NCBI RefSeq assembly: GCF_008085915.1
Contig: NZ_VSJK01000001.1
Span: 62,001-126,000 of the forward strand
Source: Oceaniovalibus sp. ACAM 378
GTDB taxonomy: Bacteria; Pseudomonadota; Alphaproteobacteria; Rhodobacterales; Rhodobacteraceae
DNA: 64,000 bases
Reading direction: 5' to 3'
This document shows positions 17,822-27,273 of this stretch, piece after piece. Under the pieces are notes generated by a model. That model had not been told where the DNA came from and did no database searches. It was given only the letters and a program-made list of their open reading frames with translations. The position numbers were made by a program, and so were the translations under genes. Position 1 is the first letter of the stretch. Each line of letters begins with the position of its first letter.

Positions 17822-18946
17822 GTGGCCAAATTCGACCGATACATGCTGTCACAGTTGATGTGGGTCTTCGGCTTTTTCTCGCTGGTGCTTGTGCTTGTCT
17901 ACTGGTTGAATCAGGCGGTATCGCTGTTTGACCAATTGATCGCCAATGGCCATTCGGCGCTGGTGTTCCTTGAATTCACTGCGCTGTCTCTGCCCAACGT
18001 GATCCGGGTGGTACTGCCGATTTCAGCCTTTGCCGCGGCTATCTATGTCACGCACCGCATGGCGCAGGAAAGCGAGCTGGTTGTGGTTCAGGCGACCGGT
18101 TACAGCCCGGCGCGGATGGCGTGGCCGGTTCTGGTGTTCGGGGTGATCGTTGCGCTGATGATGTCGGTGCTGTCCCATCTGTTGGTCCCTGCCAGCCTGA
18201 CCCAGCTGACCGACCGCACGGCCGAAATCTCGGAAAACGCGACGGCGCGCCTGTTGAAGGACGGTGAATTTCTGCATCCTTCGGACGGGGTGACGTTCTA
18301 TATCCGCGAAATATCCCCCGAGGGTGAATTGCGCGACATCTTTCTGGCCGACGCGCGCAAACCCGGCGAAAGGACCAGCTATACCGCCGAACGCGCGCTG
18401 TTGCTGCGCAGCGATACCGGCCCCAAACTGTTGATGTTTCAGGGCATGCTGCAATCGTTCGACCTCAAATCGCGACAGTTGGCGATCACACGGTTCAGCG
18501 AATTTGCCTTTGATGTCGGCGCGCTTGTCGATCTGCCCCGATCCGGACCGCGCAGAATCAAACAGGTTTCGACCGCCGAACTGCTGTCACCTGACGCAGC
18601 ACTGGTCGCGGAAATCGGTCAGAGCGCTCCGGTGCTGCTGTATGACGGCCACGCCCGGTTCACCGAGGCGCTGATCGGGATGGTCACGCCACTGGTCGGG
18701 TTTGCAGTGCTGCTGATGGGTGGATTTTCGCGCTTTGGTATCTGGAAACAGGTCGTCGGAGCGGTGTTGTGCCTGATCGTCATACAACTGTTCGACAACG
18801 CGGTGACCGATGTTGCGCGTCCAAAGGGGCTGTGGCCGCTGGCCTATACGCCCGCCCTGCTGGGGGCGGTCATGGCTGGCACCTTCCTGTGGATCGCCGC
18901 ACACCCGGCGCTGTTCCGGCGACGGGCGCGGGTGGTGGCCCGATGA
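17822..18946 (+). CDS. lptF: LPS export ABC transporter permease LptF
   Basis: One of the two inner-membrane permeases of the Lpt machine, which extracts lipopolysaccharide and passes it across the periplasm. The 374 residues show the YjgP/YjgQ layout: two N-terminal helices starting FDRYMLSQLMWVFGF, a conserved QESELVVVQATGYSP coupling region, a large periplasmic beta domain (about 130-260) and C-terminal helices. The start is GTG at 17822 with AAGAGG upstream. Its stop overlaps the lptG start (ATGA). First gene of the envelope operon running to rsmA. Confidence 0.95.
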   Translation: MAKFDRYMLSQLMWVFGFFSLVLVLVYWLNQAVSLFDQLIANGHSALVFLEFTALSLPNVIRVVLPISAFAAAIYVTHRMAQESELVVVQATGYSPARMAWPVLVFGVIVALMMSVLSHLLVPASLTQLTDRTAEISENATARLLKDGEFLHPSDGVTFYIREISPEGELRDIFLADARKPGERTSYTAERALLLRSDTGPKLLMFQGMLQSFDLKSRQLAITRFSEFAFDVGALVDLPRSGPRRIKQVSTAELLSPDAALVAEIGQSAPVLLYDGHARFTEALIGMVTPLVGFAVLLMGGFSRFGIWKQVVGAVLCLIVIQLFDNAVTDVARPKGLWPLAYTPALLGAVMAGTFLWIAAHPALFRRRARVVAR

Positions 18947-20037
18947 TCCTGCACCGGTATTTCGCGCGGCGGTTTCTGATATCGTTCCTTGGCGTTCTTG
19001 GCGTGTTCATGGCGATCCTGATGCTGCTGGATCTGGTTGAACAGGTGCGCAAGTTCGACAGTGGCGACGTGCGGTTCATCGAGATGGTGGGTCTTGCGCT
19101 GCTGCATGTGCCCGAAAGCCTGTACCGCATCCTGCCGCTGGTGACGATTCTGTCGACGCTGACCTTGTTCCTGTCGCTGGCACGGACCTCTGAATTGGTG
19201 GTGACCCGGGCCTCGGGCCGGTCTGCGCTGCGCGCCCTCTCCGCGCCGTTGGCGGTGGCTCTGCTCATCGGCATTGTTGCCGTGACGGTCTTCAACCCGA
19301 TCGTGGCCGCCACATCGAAACAATACGAGGCGGCGGCAAACCGGTTGGGACAGGTGCCTGCCAGCGTATTGTCGTTCAGTCGCGATGCCCTGTGGCTGCG
19401 ACAGGGCGATACCGACGGGCAGACGGTGATCCGGGCCGAGCGGGCCAATCTGGACGGGTCCGAACTGTTTACCGTCACCTTTATCACCTTTTCCGCAAAG
19501 GGTGGACCGTCTCTGCGGCTTGAGGCCGCCAATGCCCGGCTTGGCGATGGCGAATGGCGGCTCAGGGGGGTCAAGGTCTGGCAACTGGACACCCCGAACC
19601 CCGAAACGACGGCAACGCTCTATCCCCAGTATACGCTGCCATCGACCCTGACGCGCAATCAGATCCTTGACAGTTTCGCCACCCCTTCGGCCATCCCGAT
19701 ATGGGAACTGCCGGGGTTCATCACCCAGCTGGAAAGTGCCGGGTTCTCGGCGCGCAAACATCTGGTCTGGCTGAACATGGAACTGTCGATGCCGCTGTTG
19801 CTGGTGGCGATGGTGCTGGTGGGGGCCGGATTCACCATGCGACACACCCGGTTCGGGCGCACCGGACTGATGGTCATGCTGGCGCTGACAATGGGGTTTT
19901 CTCTGTACTTCATACGCAATTTCGCACAGATCCTCGGTGAGAACGGCCAGTTGCCGGTGATCCTGTCGACCTGGGGTCCGCCGGTGGCCGCGATCCTGCT
20001 GCCGCTTGGGCTGCTGTTACACTGGGAGGATGGATGA
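18943..20037 (+). CDS. lptG: LPS export ABC transporter permease LptG
   Basis: Partner permease of LptF, 364 residues, with the same layout: ILHRYFARRFLISFLGVLGV at the N-terminus, SLARTSELVVTRASGRS as the coupling region, a periplasmic beta-jellyroll and C-terminal helices. ATG 18943 overlaps the lptF stop, and its own stop overlaps the lptD start, so translation of the three is probably coupled. The LptB ATPase is not in this window. Confidence 0.95.
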   Translation: MILHRYFARRFLISFLGVLGVFMAILMLLDLVEQVRKFDSGDVRFIEMVGLALLHVPESLYRILPLVTILSTLTLFLSLARTSELVVTRASGRSALRALSAPLAVALLIGIVAVTVFNPIVAATSKQYEAAANRLGQVPASVLSFSRDALWLRQGDTDGQTVIRAERANLDGSELFTVTFITFSAKGGPSLRLEAANARLGDGEWRLRGVKVWQLDTPNPETTATLYPQYTLPSTLTRNQILDSFATPSAIPIWELPGFITQLESAGFSARKHLVWLNMELSMPLLLVAMVLVGAGFTMRHTRFGRTGLMVMLALTMGFSLYFIRNFAQILGENGQLPVILSTWGPPVAAILLPLGLLLHWEDG

Positions 20038-22160
20038 TGCGTCGGCTGATGATATTGCTGGCGCTGATTTTTCTGTTCCAGTTCCCCGGGGGCGGCAAGG
20101 CACAGCAATTGGCCACATTGGTGGCCGACCGGGTAGAGCTGACCGGGCAAAACACGCTGGTTGCCACTGGCAACGTCGAGGTGTTGTATCAGGGCACCCG
20201 GCTACAGGCGCGGCGTGTCACCTATTCAAGCGCGGGCGAAACCCTTTTGTTCGACGGGCCGATCACCCTGGTTGAAGGCGACGGACGGGTGATCCTGATC
20301 GCCGAGCAGGCAGAGCTCGATTCCGGGCTGCGCAACGGGATCCTGACCTCGGCGCGGCTGGTGCTGGATCAGCAGTTGCAACTGGCCGCGAACGAGATTG
20401 CGCGCGTCGACGGCCGTTATACCCAACTCAGCAACACCGTCGTGTCGTCCTGCGAAGTCTGCGCCGGCAACCCCGTGCCGGTGTGGGAAATTCGCGCACG
20501 TCGGGTGATTCACGACAAGGTGGAACGGCAGATCTACTTTCAGAATGCCCAGTTCCGCTTTCTGGGCGTGCCAATATTCTATACCCCCCGTCTCCGCCTG
20601 CCCGATCCAAGCCTGACCCGCGCGACCGGTTTCATGCTGCCGTCGCTGCGCACCACGTCACGCCTGAAAACCGGGGTGAAGGTGCCGTATTTCATCCGCC
20701 TGAACGATCAGATCGACCTCACCCTGACACCCTATCTGTCCTCCGCCACACGCACGCTTGATCTGCGGTATCGCCATGCCTTTCGGGCGGGCGATCTGTC
20801 GTTCGAGGGGGCGATCAGCCGCGACAACCTGCTGGTGCCGCGGCAAACCCGCTACTATCTGTTTGGCGAGGGGCGTTTCGATCTGCCGCGCGACTTCAAG
20901 CTGGATTTCGATATCGAGATCGTCTCGGACACTGCCTATCTGATCGATTACGGGTTTTCCGACAAGGACCGGTTGGACAGCGAAATCAAACTCAGCCGGG
21001 CGCGTGCCCGCGATCTGTTCCGCGCCAGTGTTACTGATTTCCGCACCCTGCGTGACTCCGAAGAGGCGATCCGCGATCAACTGCCGCGCACCTTTGCCAA
21101 CGTCAGCTATGAACGGCGCATCGCGCTCATCGGCGGCGAATTCCGGCTGGGGTTCGACGCGGCCAGCCTGACACGCACCAGCAATGCGCCGGGCGTGGGG
21201 CGCGATGTCAGCCGGATTGGCGTCTCGGGCGCATTTCGCCGCGACTGGACCCTTGCCAACGGCATGTTGGCCATCGCGGAAATGGGAATTCAGGCGACCA
21301 CCTATGACACGCGCCAGGATCCGAGCTTTGCCACGACCACCGCGCAGATCACGCCGCGCGCCATGATCGAACTGCGCTGGCCGTTCCAACGGACCGACAG
21401 CAGCGGTGCCTATCACCTGCTTGAACCAGTGGTGCAACTGGCCTGGTCTGAGACCAACGGCAATGCCGTCCCGAACGAGGATTCGGTGCTGGTGGAATTC
21501 GACGAAGGCAATCTGTTCGATCTTGGCAGGTTCCCCGGTGAAGACGCCCGCGAACAGGGCAGCCGCGCCAATATCGGACTGCGCTGGACCCGTTATGACC
21601 CGGCAGGATGGACCCTGGGCGTGACTGTGGGCCGGGTGCTGCGCAATGCCGCCACGACGCAGTTCGCTCCGGGCACCGGGCTTGCAGGCAAAAAATCCAA
21701 CTGGCTGGCGGCCGGACAATTGCGGATCGCCGACCGGTTGGCGGTGACCCACCGCGCCCTGTTTGACGACGGATTCGATTTCACCCGCAGCGAGACCCGG
21801 CTGGCCTGGCAGAATGAACGTACCGCCATCGGATCGTCCTATTTGTGGATGATTGCCGAACCGACGGAAAACCGCCCGATCGCGACCCATGAACTTGCCG
21901 TTGATGCCGCCTACCGGATGTCGCGCCATTGGACAGGACGTCTGGACGGGCGGTTTGATCTGGCCGCAGACCGCGCCTCGAAGGCCGGATTGGGGCTGGA
22001 ATACCGGTCCGAGTGTCTGGTTGTCGATCTTTCGCTCTCGCGTCGGTTCACATCATCGACTAGTCTGTCGGCAAGCACGGATTTTGGACTAAACGTGTCG
22101 CTGGCCGGGTTCGGATCGGGGCGCAACGATGAATCTTATCGTCGGCGGTGCAGCCGTTGA
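20034..22160 (+). CDS. lptD: LPS-assembly protein LptD
   Basis: The outer-membrane beta-barrel that, with LptE, inserts lipopolysaccharide into the outer leaflet. The 708-residue precursor has a signal peptide (1-23, cut near GGGKA). An OstA-like jellyroll follows at about 25-190 (VADRVELTGQNTLVATGNVE), which accepts LPS from the periplasmic bridge. The barrel runs from about 200 to the end. Cysteines in SSCEVCAGNP are candidates for disulfides. Overlaps the lptG stop by four bases. Confidence 0.95.
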   Translation: MMRRLMILLALIFLFQFPGGGKAQQLATLVADRVELTGQNTLVATGNVEVLYQGTRLQARRVTYSSAGETLLFDGPITLVEGDGRVILIAEQAELDSGLRNGILTSARLVLDQQLQLAANEIARVDGRYTQLSNTVVSSCEVCAGNPVPVWEIRARRVIHDKVERQIYFQNAQFRFLGVPIFYTPRLRLPDPSLTRATGFMLPSLRTTSRLKTGVKVPYFIRLNDQIDLTLTPYLSSATRTLDLRYRHAFRAGDLSFEGAISRDNLLVPRQTRYYLFGEGRFDLPRDFKLDFDIEIVSDTAYLIDYGFSDKDRLDSEIKLSRARARDLFRASVTDFRTLRDSEEAIRDQLPRTFANVSYERRIALIGGEFRLGFDAASLTRTSNAPGVGRDVSRIGVSGAFRRDWTLANGMLAIAEMGIQATTYDTRQDPSFATTTAQITPRAMIELRWPFQRTDSSGAYHLLEPVVQLAWSETNGNAVPNEDSVLVEFDEGNLFDLGRFPGEDAREQGSRANIGLRWTRYDPAGWTLGVTVGRVLRNAATTQFAPGTGLAGKKSNWLAAGQLRIADRLAVTHRALFDDGFDFTRSETRLAWQNERTAIGSSYLWMIAEPTENRPIATHELAVDAAYRMSRHWTGRLDGRFDLAADRASKAGLGLEYRSECLVVDLSLSRRFTSSTSLSASTDFGLNVSLAGFGSGRNDESYRRRCSR

Positions 22161-22180
22161 CGCCGGGCGACCAAATAAAC

Positions 22181-22197
22181 CGGCGCACAATGCGCCG
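22181..22197 (+). promoter_or_regulatory. Hairpin between lptD and surA
   Basis: CGGCGCA and TGCGCCG form a perfect 7-bp stem with the loop CAA, 20 bases after the lptD stop and 33 bases before the surA start. There is no T-run, so it is more likely a processing or attenuation element within the operon than a full terminator. Confidence 0.45.
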
Positions 22198-22230
22198 ACA
22201 GAACCACGACCACAGGGGGGCAGGCACCCG

Positions 22231-23520
22231 ATGCTGAAGCAGTTTTTCATTCGCTGCGCGATTTCGATGGCGCTGGCGGGCAGCGTTTTTACGGCTCTGC
22301 CAGCCATGGCGCAGAACCTTTTCGCGCCGGCGGTTCAGGTCAACGAACGGGTGATCACCCACTATGAACGGGATCAGCGGGTGCGGATGATCCAATTGTT
22401 CCGGTCTCCGGGTGTCCCCGAGGTTGAGGCGATGAAGGCGCTGATCAACGAGCGCCTGCAACTGGAAGAAGCACAACGTGCGGGAATCAGCGTCACCACG
22501 GACGAGGTGGCCGAAGGAATGGGCGAATTCGCCAGCCGCGCCAACCTGTCAGGCGAAGAATTCACCAAGGCGCTGAATCAAGCCGGGGTCGACACCGAAA
22601 GCTATCGTGATTTCGTTGCCGCCGGACTTGCCTGGCGCAAGGTGATCCGGGAACGGTTCGCAGGACGCGTCAACCTGAGCGAATCCGATATCGACAAGGC
22701 AGTCAAACGCCAGTCGACCTCCCCGGTCAACGTCCGGGTGCTGCTGAGCGAGATCATCCTTCCCGCCAACACCCCCGCTGCCGCTGCTGCCGCCGAGCGC
22801 CGCGCCAGCGAGATCAGTCGCATCTCCACCCTGCCCGCCTTTGCCAGCGCCGCGCGCAATTATTCAGCGTCGCCGTCACGCGGGGCCAGCGGACGGATCG
22901 ATTGGATGCCCATCGGCAACCTGCCCCCCGCCATCGCGGCGCAGGTGCTGTCGCTGCCCGTGGGCGGCGTGACTCAGCCGATTCCGGTGCCCAACGCCAT
23001 CGCCCTGTTCCAGGTACGCGCGATCGAGGAATCCGCCACCGCAACTGCGGCAACGACCGAGGTCGACTATGCTGCGTTCTATATCGCAGGCGGGCGCAGC
23101 GCCGCCGCATTGGCCGAAGCGGCGCGGGTCCGTGCACAGATCGACACCTGCGAAGATCTTTATGGCGTCGCAAAGGGCCTGCCCGCCCAACAACTGGAAC
23201 GGGTTACGGCGCCCCTGTCTCAGGTGCCCGGCGATGTGGCGCTGGAACTGGCCAAGCTGGACGAGAACGAAGTCAGCACCGGCCTGACCCGCGCCGACGG
23301 TCAGACACTGGTGTTCCTGATGCTGTGCAACCGGGGTCATGCCGCGAACGAAGAGGCGCCGGTCGACCGGGAGGCCGTGCGCACGCGCCTGCTGAACGAA
23401 CGGTTGTCCTCGATGGCCACGGCGCTGATGGCGGAACTGCGCGCCAATGCCACGATCGTGTATCCATTAAAGGCCGCAAATTATGATGGCACTCGCCCCG
23501 ATAGCACTGACCTGCGGTGA
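22231..23520 (+). CDS. surA: SurA-type periplasmic peptidylprolyl isomerase / outer-membrane protein chaperone
   Basis: Periplasmic chaperone that keeps outer-membrane proteins such as LptD folding-competent. The 429-residue precursor has a signal peptide (1-28, ending LPAMAQ), a SurA N-terminal chaperone domain (about 30-165) and a parvulin-like PPIase region (about 170-290, starting near VNVRVLLSEIILPAN). ATG 22231 is chosen for the GGGGGG upstream and because the signal peptide starts there. Its 3' end overlaps pdxA by 38 bases. Linkage with lptD, pdxA and rsmA matches the classical gammaproteobacterial cluster. Confidence 0.92.
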   Translation: MLKQFFIRCAISMALAGSVFTALPAMAQNLFAPAVQVNERVITHYERDQRVRMIQLFRSPGVPEVEAMKALINERLQLEEAQRAGISVTTDEVAEGMGEFASRANLSGEEFTKALNQAGVDTESYRDFVAAGLAWRKVIRERFAGRVNLSESDIDKAVKRQSTSPVNVRVLLSEIILPANTPAAAAAAERRASEISRISTLPAFASAARNYSASPSRGASGRIDWMPIGNLPPAIAAQVLSLPVGGVTQPIPVPNAIALFQVRAIEESATATAATTEVDYAAFYIAGGRSAAALAEAARVRAQIDTCEDLYGVAKGLPAQQLERVTAPLSQVPGDVALELAKLDENEVSTGLTRADGQTLVFLMLCNRGHAANEEAPVDREAVRTRLLNERLSSMATALMAELRANATIVYPLKAANYDGTRPDSTDLR

Positions 23521-24487
23521 TCCATCCGGCATCGGCCCGGAAATCGCACTGGCCGCATGGCGGAAGTTGGGCGCGCGTTTGCCGTTTTTCCTGATCGGTG
23601 ATCCCCGCCATCTGCCCGGTGGCGCGCCCGTCGCGCCGATCCGTCATCCGTCCGAGGCGCTTTCCGCCTGCGCCAGTGCCCTGCCCGTTCTGCACCATGA
23701 ATTTGCCGCCCCCGCTACTCCGGGCAAGCCTGTTCTGGCCAACGCCCAGGGCGTTGTCGACGTGATTGCCCGCGCCGTGGATCTGGTCGGACGCGGTGAC
23801 GCGTCGGCGATCTGCACCGGGCCGATCAACAAGAAGGCGCTGAAGGTCGGCGTCGACTTTGCCTATCCCGGACATACCGAATATCTGGCAGCACTGGCCG
23901 GGGTTGACCGGGTGGTGATGATGCTGGCCTGCGACGCCCTGCGCGTGGTTCCGGTCACCATTCACATCCCGCTGAGCGAAGTCCCCGCGGCCCTGAGTGC
24001 CGAACTCTTGCGCGACACCCTGCGCATCACCCACGCCGCATTGATCCGCGACTTTGGCATCACTGTACCAAGGCTTTTGGTGGCCGGACTGAACCCGCAC
24101 GCGGGCGAAGGCGGCACCATCGGCCACGAGGAGATATCGGTAATCAGCCCGGTCATCGCCGCCCTGCGCGACGAGGGAATGGCGATATCCGGGCCCCTGT
24201 CCGCCGACACGATGTTTCACCCCGCCGCCCGCGCGCAATATGATGCCGCCGTCTGCATGTATCACGATCAGGCGCTGATCCCGATCAAGACGCTGGACTT
24301 CGCCAGTGGTGTAAATGTGACGCTGGGCCTGCCCTTCATCCGTACGTCGCCCGATCATGGAACCGCCTATGACATCGCCGGGCGGGGCCTGGCCGATCCG
24401 TCATCTCTGATCGCGGCCCTGAAAATGGCGCGGGATATGGCACTGGCCCGGGGGCAGGTTCAGGGCAAGGTTTGGAAACAGCAATGA
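23483..24487 (+). CDS. pdxA: 4-hydroxythreonine-4-phosphate dehydrogenase
   Basis: Catalyses an NAD-dependent step of pyridoxal 5'-phosphate synthesis in the DXP-dependent route. The 334-residue product starts LTCGDPSGIGPEIAL and carries the metal-site histidine regions YPGHTEYLA, GLNPHAGEGG and MYHDQALIPIK plus TSPDHGTAYDIAG, all family hallmarks. ATG 23483 (or 23486) lies inside the surA 3' end in another frame, so the two are probably translationally coupled. Confidence 0.97.
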   Translation: MMALAPIALTCGDPSGIGPEIALAAWRKLGARLPFFLIGDPRHLPGGAPVAPIRHPSEALSACASALPVLHHEFAAPATPGKPVLANAQGVVDVIARAVDLVGRGDASAICTGPINKKALKVGVDFAYPGHTEYLAALAGVDRVVMMLACDALRVVPVTIHIPLSEVPAALSAELLRDTLRITHAALIRDFGITVPRLLVAGLNPHAGEGGTIGHEEISVISPVIAALRDEGMAISGPLSADTMFHPAARAQYDAAVCMYHDQALIPIKTLDFASGVNVTLGLPFIRTSPDHGTAYDIAGRGLADPSSLIAALKMARDMALARGQVQGKVWKQQ

Positions 24488-24525
24488 ACCGGCAACGCGC
24501 GTGGTGATCCTGGCCCCTCCGGGGG

Positions 24526-24550
24526 GAGTATTTTGGCAAAGAAGAAGCCG
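24526..24550 (+). repeat. Copy 1 of a 25-nt conserved motif, abutting the rsmA start
   Basis: GAGTATTT, three variable bases (TGG), CAAAGAAGAA, then GCCG. Two further copies in the window (29124-29148 and 54307-54331, both on the minus strand) share 21 of 25 positions with identical spacing. It is preceded by a G/C-rich CCCCTCCGGGG and ends at the base before the rsmA ATG. Confidence 0.8.
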
Positions 24551-25390
24551 ATGAGCGGGTTGGACGATCTGCCATCCCTCGCACGGGTGATCGCAAACCA
24601 TGGGCTGGCCGCGAAAAAATCGCTGGGGCAGAACTTTCTGCTCGATCTCAACCTGACGGAAAAGATCGCGCGGCAGGCGGGCGATTTGCGGGACTGCGAT
24701 GTTCTGGAAATCGGGCCCGGCCCCGGTGGGTTGACTCGGGGATTGCTGAGCCAGGGCGCGCGCCGGGTGCTCGCGGTTGAGAAAGATGCCCGCTGCCTGC
24801 CAGCACTGGCTGAAATCGCGGCTCTCAGCGACGGACGGTTACAGGTGGTGCAGGGGGATGCGCTGGATATCGACGCGGCGTCGATGCTGACGCCGCCGGT
24901 GCGGATCATCGCCAACCTGCCCTATAATGTCGGAACGGAACTGTTGGTTCGTTGGCTGGACCCGGGTGTCTGGCCACCGTTCTGGCAGAGCCTGACCTTG
25001 ATGTTCCAGCGCGAGGTGGCCGAGCGGATCGTGGCGCAACCGGGGGGCAAGGCCTATGGCCGGCTGGCGATTCTTTCCCAGTGGCGAACCACACCGCGCA
25101 TCGTCATGACGCTGCCACCGGAAGCCTTTACCCCCGCGCCCAAGGTGCATTCCGCAGTCGTGCATTTCACCCGGCTGGACGAACCGCGGTTCCCGGCTGA
25201 TCCGAAGGTGTTGCAGCGAGTCGTCGCAATGGCCTTCAACCAGCGGCGCAAGATGTTGCGCGCTGCGTTGAAGGGCGCGGCACCGGATATCGAGGATCGC
25301 CTGCGCTCGGTCGGAATTCCGCCCACGGAACGGGCGGAACAGGTGTCGCTTGAAGGGTTCTGCGCTTTGGCCCGCGCTTTGGAGAATTAA
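24551..25390 (+). CDS. rsmA: 16S rRNA (adenine(1518)-N(6)/adenine(1519)-N(6))-dimethyltransferase
   Basis: Dimethylates two adjacent adenines near the 3' end of 16S rRNA late in small-subunit assembly. The 279 residues contain [14 protein letters not shown], the SAM motif [14 protein letters not shown] and the catalytic [14 protein letters not shown] 24551 is preferred because the family starts near [18 protein letters not shown]; the in-frame TTG at 24533 would translate part of the 25-nt motif as LAKKKP, though it has GGGGGGAG upstream. Last gene of the lptF-rsmA run, 63 bases after pdxA. Confidence 0.96.
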   Translation: MSGLDDLPSLARVIANHGLAAKKSLGQNFLLDLNLTEKIARQAGDLRDCDVLEIGPGPGGLTRGLLSQGARRVLAVEKDARCLPALAEIAALSDGRLQVVQGDALDIDAASMLTPPVRIIANLPYNVGTELLVRWLDPGVWPPFWQSLTLMFQREVAERIVAQPGGKAYGRLAILSQWRTTPRIVMTLPPEAFTPAPKVHSAVVHFTRLDEPRFPADPKVLQRVVAMAFNQRRKMLRAALKGAAPDIEDRLRSVGIPPTERAEQVSLEGFCALARALEN

Positions 25391-25420
25391 CGACGGTGCC
25401 GGGAAACCGGCAGACCGGGT

Positions 25421-26212
25421 TTATTCGGCCGCTTCGGGGGTGTCGTCTTCGGCGGTTTTCGCCTTTGCACGGGTGCGCGGACGGCGGGGTTTCTTGACCG
25501 CAGGTTCCGGCGCGCTCTCGGGTGTATCGACCAGCCCGGACTCAGAGTCCCGGTCGTCCCCATCGGTGGTTTCGATCACATCAACATTGTGCTGTGGCGC
25601 CGGCTTTGGGGCACGGCTGCGTGTGCGGGGCGCACGGGGCGTCGGAGTTTCCGCCTGCACCGGAGCCGGTTCGGACTCGCCTGAAACCTCGGCGGATTTC
25701 TGCGGCTCGGCCCGGGACGTATCGCGCGGATAGGGTTGTTCGCCCCCCGGTTGCTGGGATTCGTTCCGGCGGTTGTCTTGCTGATCGTTCTGCTGGTCGT
25801 TCGGATCGTTTTGCTGCCGGTCATTTTGCTGCCGGTCGCGCTGTTGCTGATCGTTTTGCTGCCGGTCGCGCTGCTGTTGATCGCGCTGCTGTTGCTGCTG
25901 ATCACGCTGCTGCTGCTGGGCGATTTCCTGATCGCGTCGCGCGTCGATCTCGCGCTGGGCCTCGCCAAGCAGACGCAGGTAATGTTCGGCGTGCTGTTGA
26001 AAGTTCTCGGCTGCAACCCGGTCGTTGGAGAGTTGCGCATCACGGAACAACTGATTGTACTTATCGATGATTTGTTGCGGCGTGCCGCGCACCTTACCCT
26101 CGGGGCCGGAACTGTCGAACACGCGGTTGACGATGTTCACGCCAGACCGGTTGTTGCTGTTGCTGTTAGTGCGGTTGCTTTTTGACCGCGAACGGGACTT
26201 CGAAGATCTCAT
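25421..26212 (-). CDS. DUF4167 domain-containing protein with a Gln-rich low-complexity region
   Basis: 263 residues. The N-terminal 100 contain the alphaproteobacterial DUF4167 domain: a basic start (MRSSKSRSRSK), then NRVFDSSGPEGKVRGTPQQI and a helix ending QQHAEHYLRLLGEAQREI. Residues about 105-160 are almost entirely Gln, Arg, Asp and Asn, and the remainder is Pro/Ala/Glu-rich with a basic tail. The domain is a common alphaproteobacterial marker next to prmC-prfA; its function is unknown, though the basic disordered start suggests nucleic-acid or ribosome binding. Start taken at 26212 by family similarity; no strong ribosome site. Confidence 0.88.
   Translation of the reverse strand: MRSSKSRSRSKSNRTNSNSNNRSGVNIVNRVFDSSGPEGKVRGTPQQIIDKYNQLFRDAQLSNDRVAAENFQQHAEHYLRLLGEAQREIDARRDQEIAQQQQRDQQQQQRDQQQRDRQQNDQQQRDRQQNDRQQNDPNDQQNDQQDNRRNESQQPGGEQPYPRDTSRAEPQKSAEVSGESEPAPVQAETPTPRAPRTRSRAPKPAPQHNVDVIETTDGDDRDSESGLVDTPESAPEPAVKKPRRPRTRAKAKTAEDDTPEAAE
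25790..25935 (-). repeat. Glutamine-codon repeat inside the DUF4167 gene
   Basis: On the minus strand CAG/CAA codons alternate with CGC-GAT and AAC-GAT pairs, giving repeated QQQRDRQQND units. The pattern repeats at nucleotide level as well (GCTGCCGGTCGCGCTG on the plus strand recurs), so its length may vary between strains. Confidence 0.7.
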
Positions 26213-26445
26213 GAGTGTCGTGTTCCAGCGTTGGGAGCAGGCCATAGGACCGCCATTCTGAGCGTCCGGCCAAGCGGTTTGACCCTGTGAAAATCTATCA
26301 CCCAGCCGCGGGCGGTAATCGGGTCGTTTGCGAAATGCGGGCGGTCGGTTCAGGGGGCGGCGGTAAGTCTGCCCGGCCTGTACAATCTTCACAAATCATG
26401 CCGGACGCGGATTTACAAGCGAAAATCGCGTGATCCCGACAGGTT

Positions 26446-27273
26446 TCAACCGGGATGGCGCGCCGCAACCACCCGATCACGACCGTCCAGATCATGAAAG
26501 ATGGTGATATCGCTCAGACCCGCCGCAGAAAGAAGCGCACCGACCGGCTCTGCCTGCGTCGGACCGATCTCCAGCAATATGCGACCACCGGGCAACAGGT
26601 GGTCCCGGCATCCTGCGGCAATCCGGCCATAGGCGGTCAGACCATCGGCCATATCGCTCAGGGCCAGCGCGGGTTCGTGGTCGCGCACCTCGGGGGGCAG
26701 CGCCGGCATTTCGCTGGCCGCAATATAGGGCGGATTGCTGACGATCAGATCGAAACGTCCGGTGACATCCGAAAACCAGTCAGACCGAACCAGAGAGAGC
26801 CGGTCGGCGACGCCGTGGCGCGCTGCATTTCCTTTTGCCACCTGCAACGCGTCAGGCGAGATATCTGTGGCGATTCCGTTTGCATCCGGGCGGGCCACCA
26901 GCAGTGAAATCGCGATACAGCCAGTTCCGGTTCCAAGGTCGAGAACGCGTGAGAAACTCTGCGCAAGAGCCTGTTCCACAAGGGTTTCCGTTTCCGGACG
27001 CGGTGACAGCGTCGCATGGGTGACGGCGAATTCCCCTTGCCAGAACGCCTTGAAACCGAGGATCTGCGACACGGGCATACGTCCGGCGCGCTGGCCGATC
27101 ATCGCGTCGAACCGGACGCACACTTCCGCCGAAACAGGGTCGCCCAGCACCAATGTCACCCGCCCCGGCGCAATACCCATCGCCGCCGCGAGCAGAAGCC
27201 GCGCATCCCGGGCCGCGCCGTCGATTCCAGCGAGCGCCGCGATGCCCCGGCGCAGCAGGTCGGCCCCGGTCAT
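26446..27273 (-). CDS. prmC: Peptide chain release factor N(5)-glutamine methyltransferase
   Basis: Methylates the Gln of the GGQ loop of release factors 1 and 2. The 275 residues have an N-terminal helical domain and a SAM fold with motif I LDLGTGTG (111-118) and the catalytic NPPY (180-183), the signature of glutamine-amide methyltransferases. Its ATG overlaps the prfA stop by four bases, linking enzyme and substrate in one operon. Confidence 0.97.
   Translation of the reverse strand: MTGADLLRRGIAALAGIDGAARDARLLLAAAMGIAPGRVTLVLGDPVSAEVCVRFDAMIGQRAGRMPVSQILGFKAFWQGEFAVTHATLSPRPETETLVEQALAQSFSRVLDLGTGTGCIAISLLVARPDANGIATDISPDALQVAKGNAARHGVADRLSLVRSDWFSDVTGRFDLIVSNPPYIAASEMPALPPEVRDHEPALALSDMADGLTAYGRIAAGCRDHLLPGGRILLEIGPTQAEPVGALLSAAGLSDITIFHDLDGRDRVVAARHPG

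Noticed and set aside
25790-25935. Direct repeats suggesting a CRISPR-like array
   Set aside because: Units are short, irregular, lack unique spacers and lie in frame inside a gene.
25736-26185. Hydrophobic Leu/Ile/Val-rich open frame on the plus strand that looks like a membrane protein
   Set aside because: It is the complement of the Gln/Asp/Asn codon repeat in the DUF4167 gene; Gln codons read backwards give Leu, so the apparent membrane helices are an artefact.
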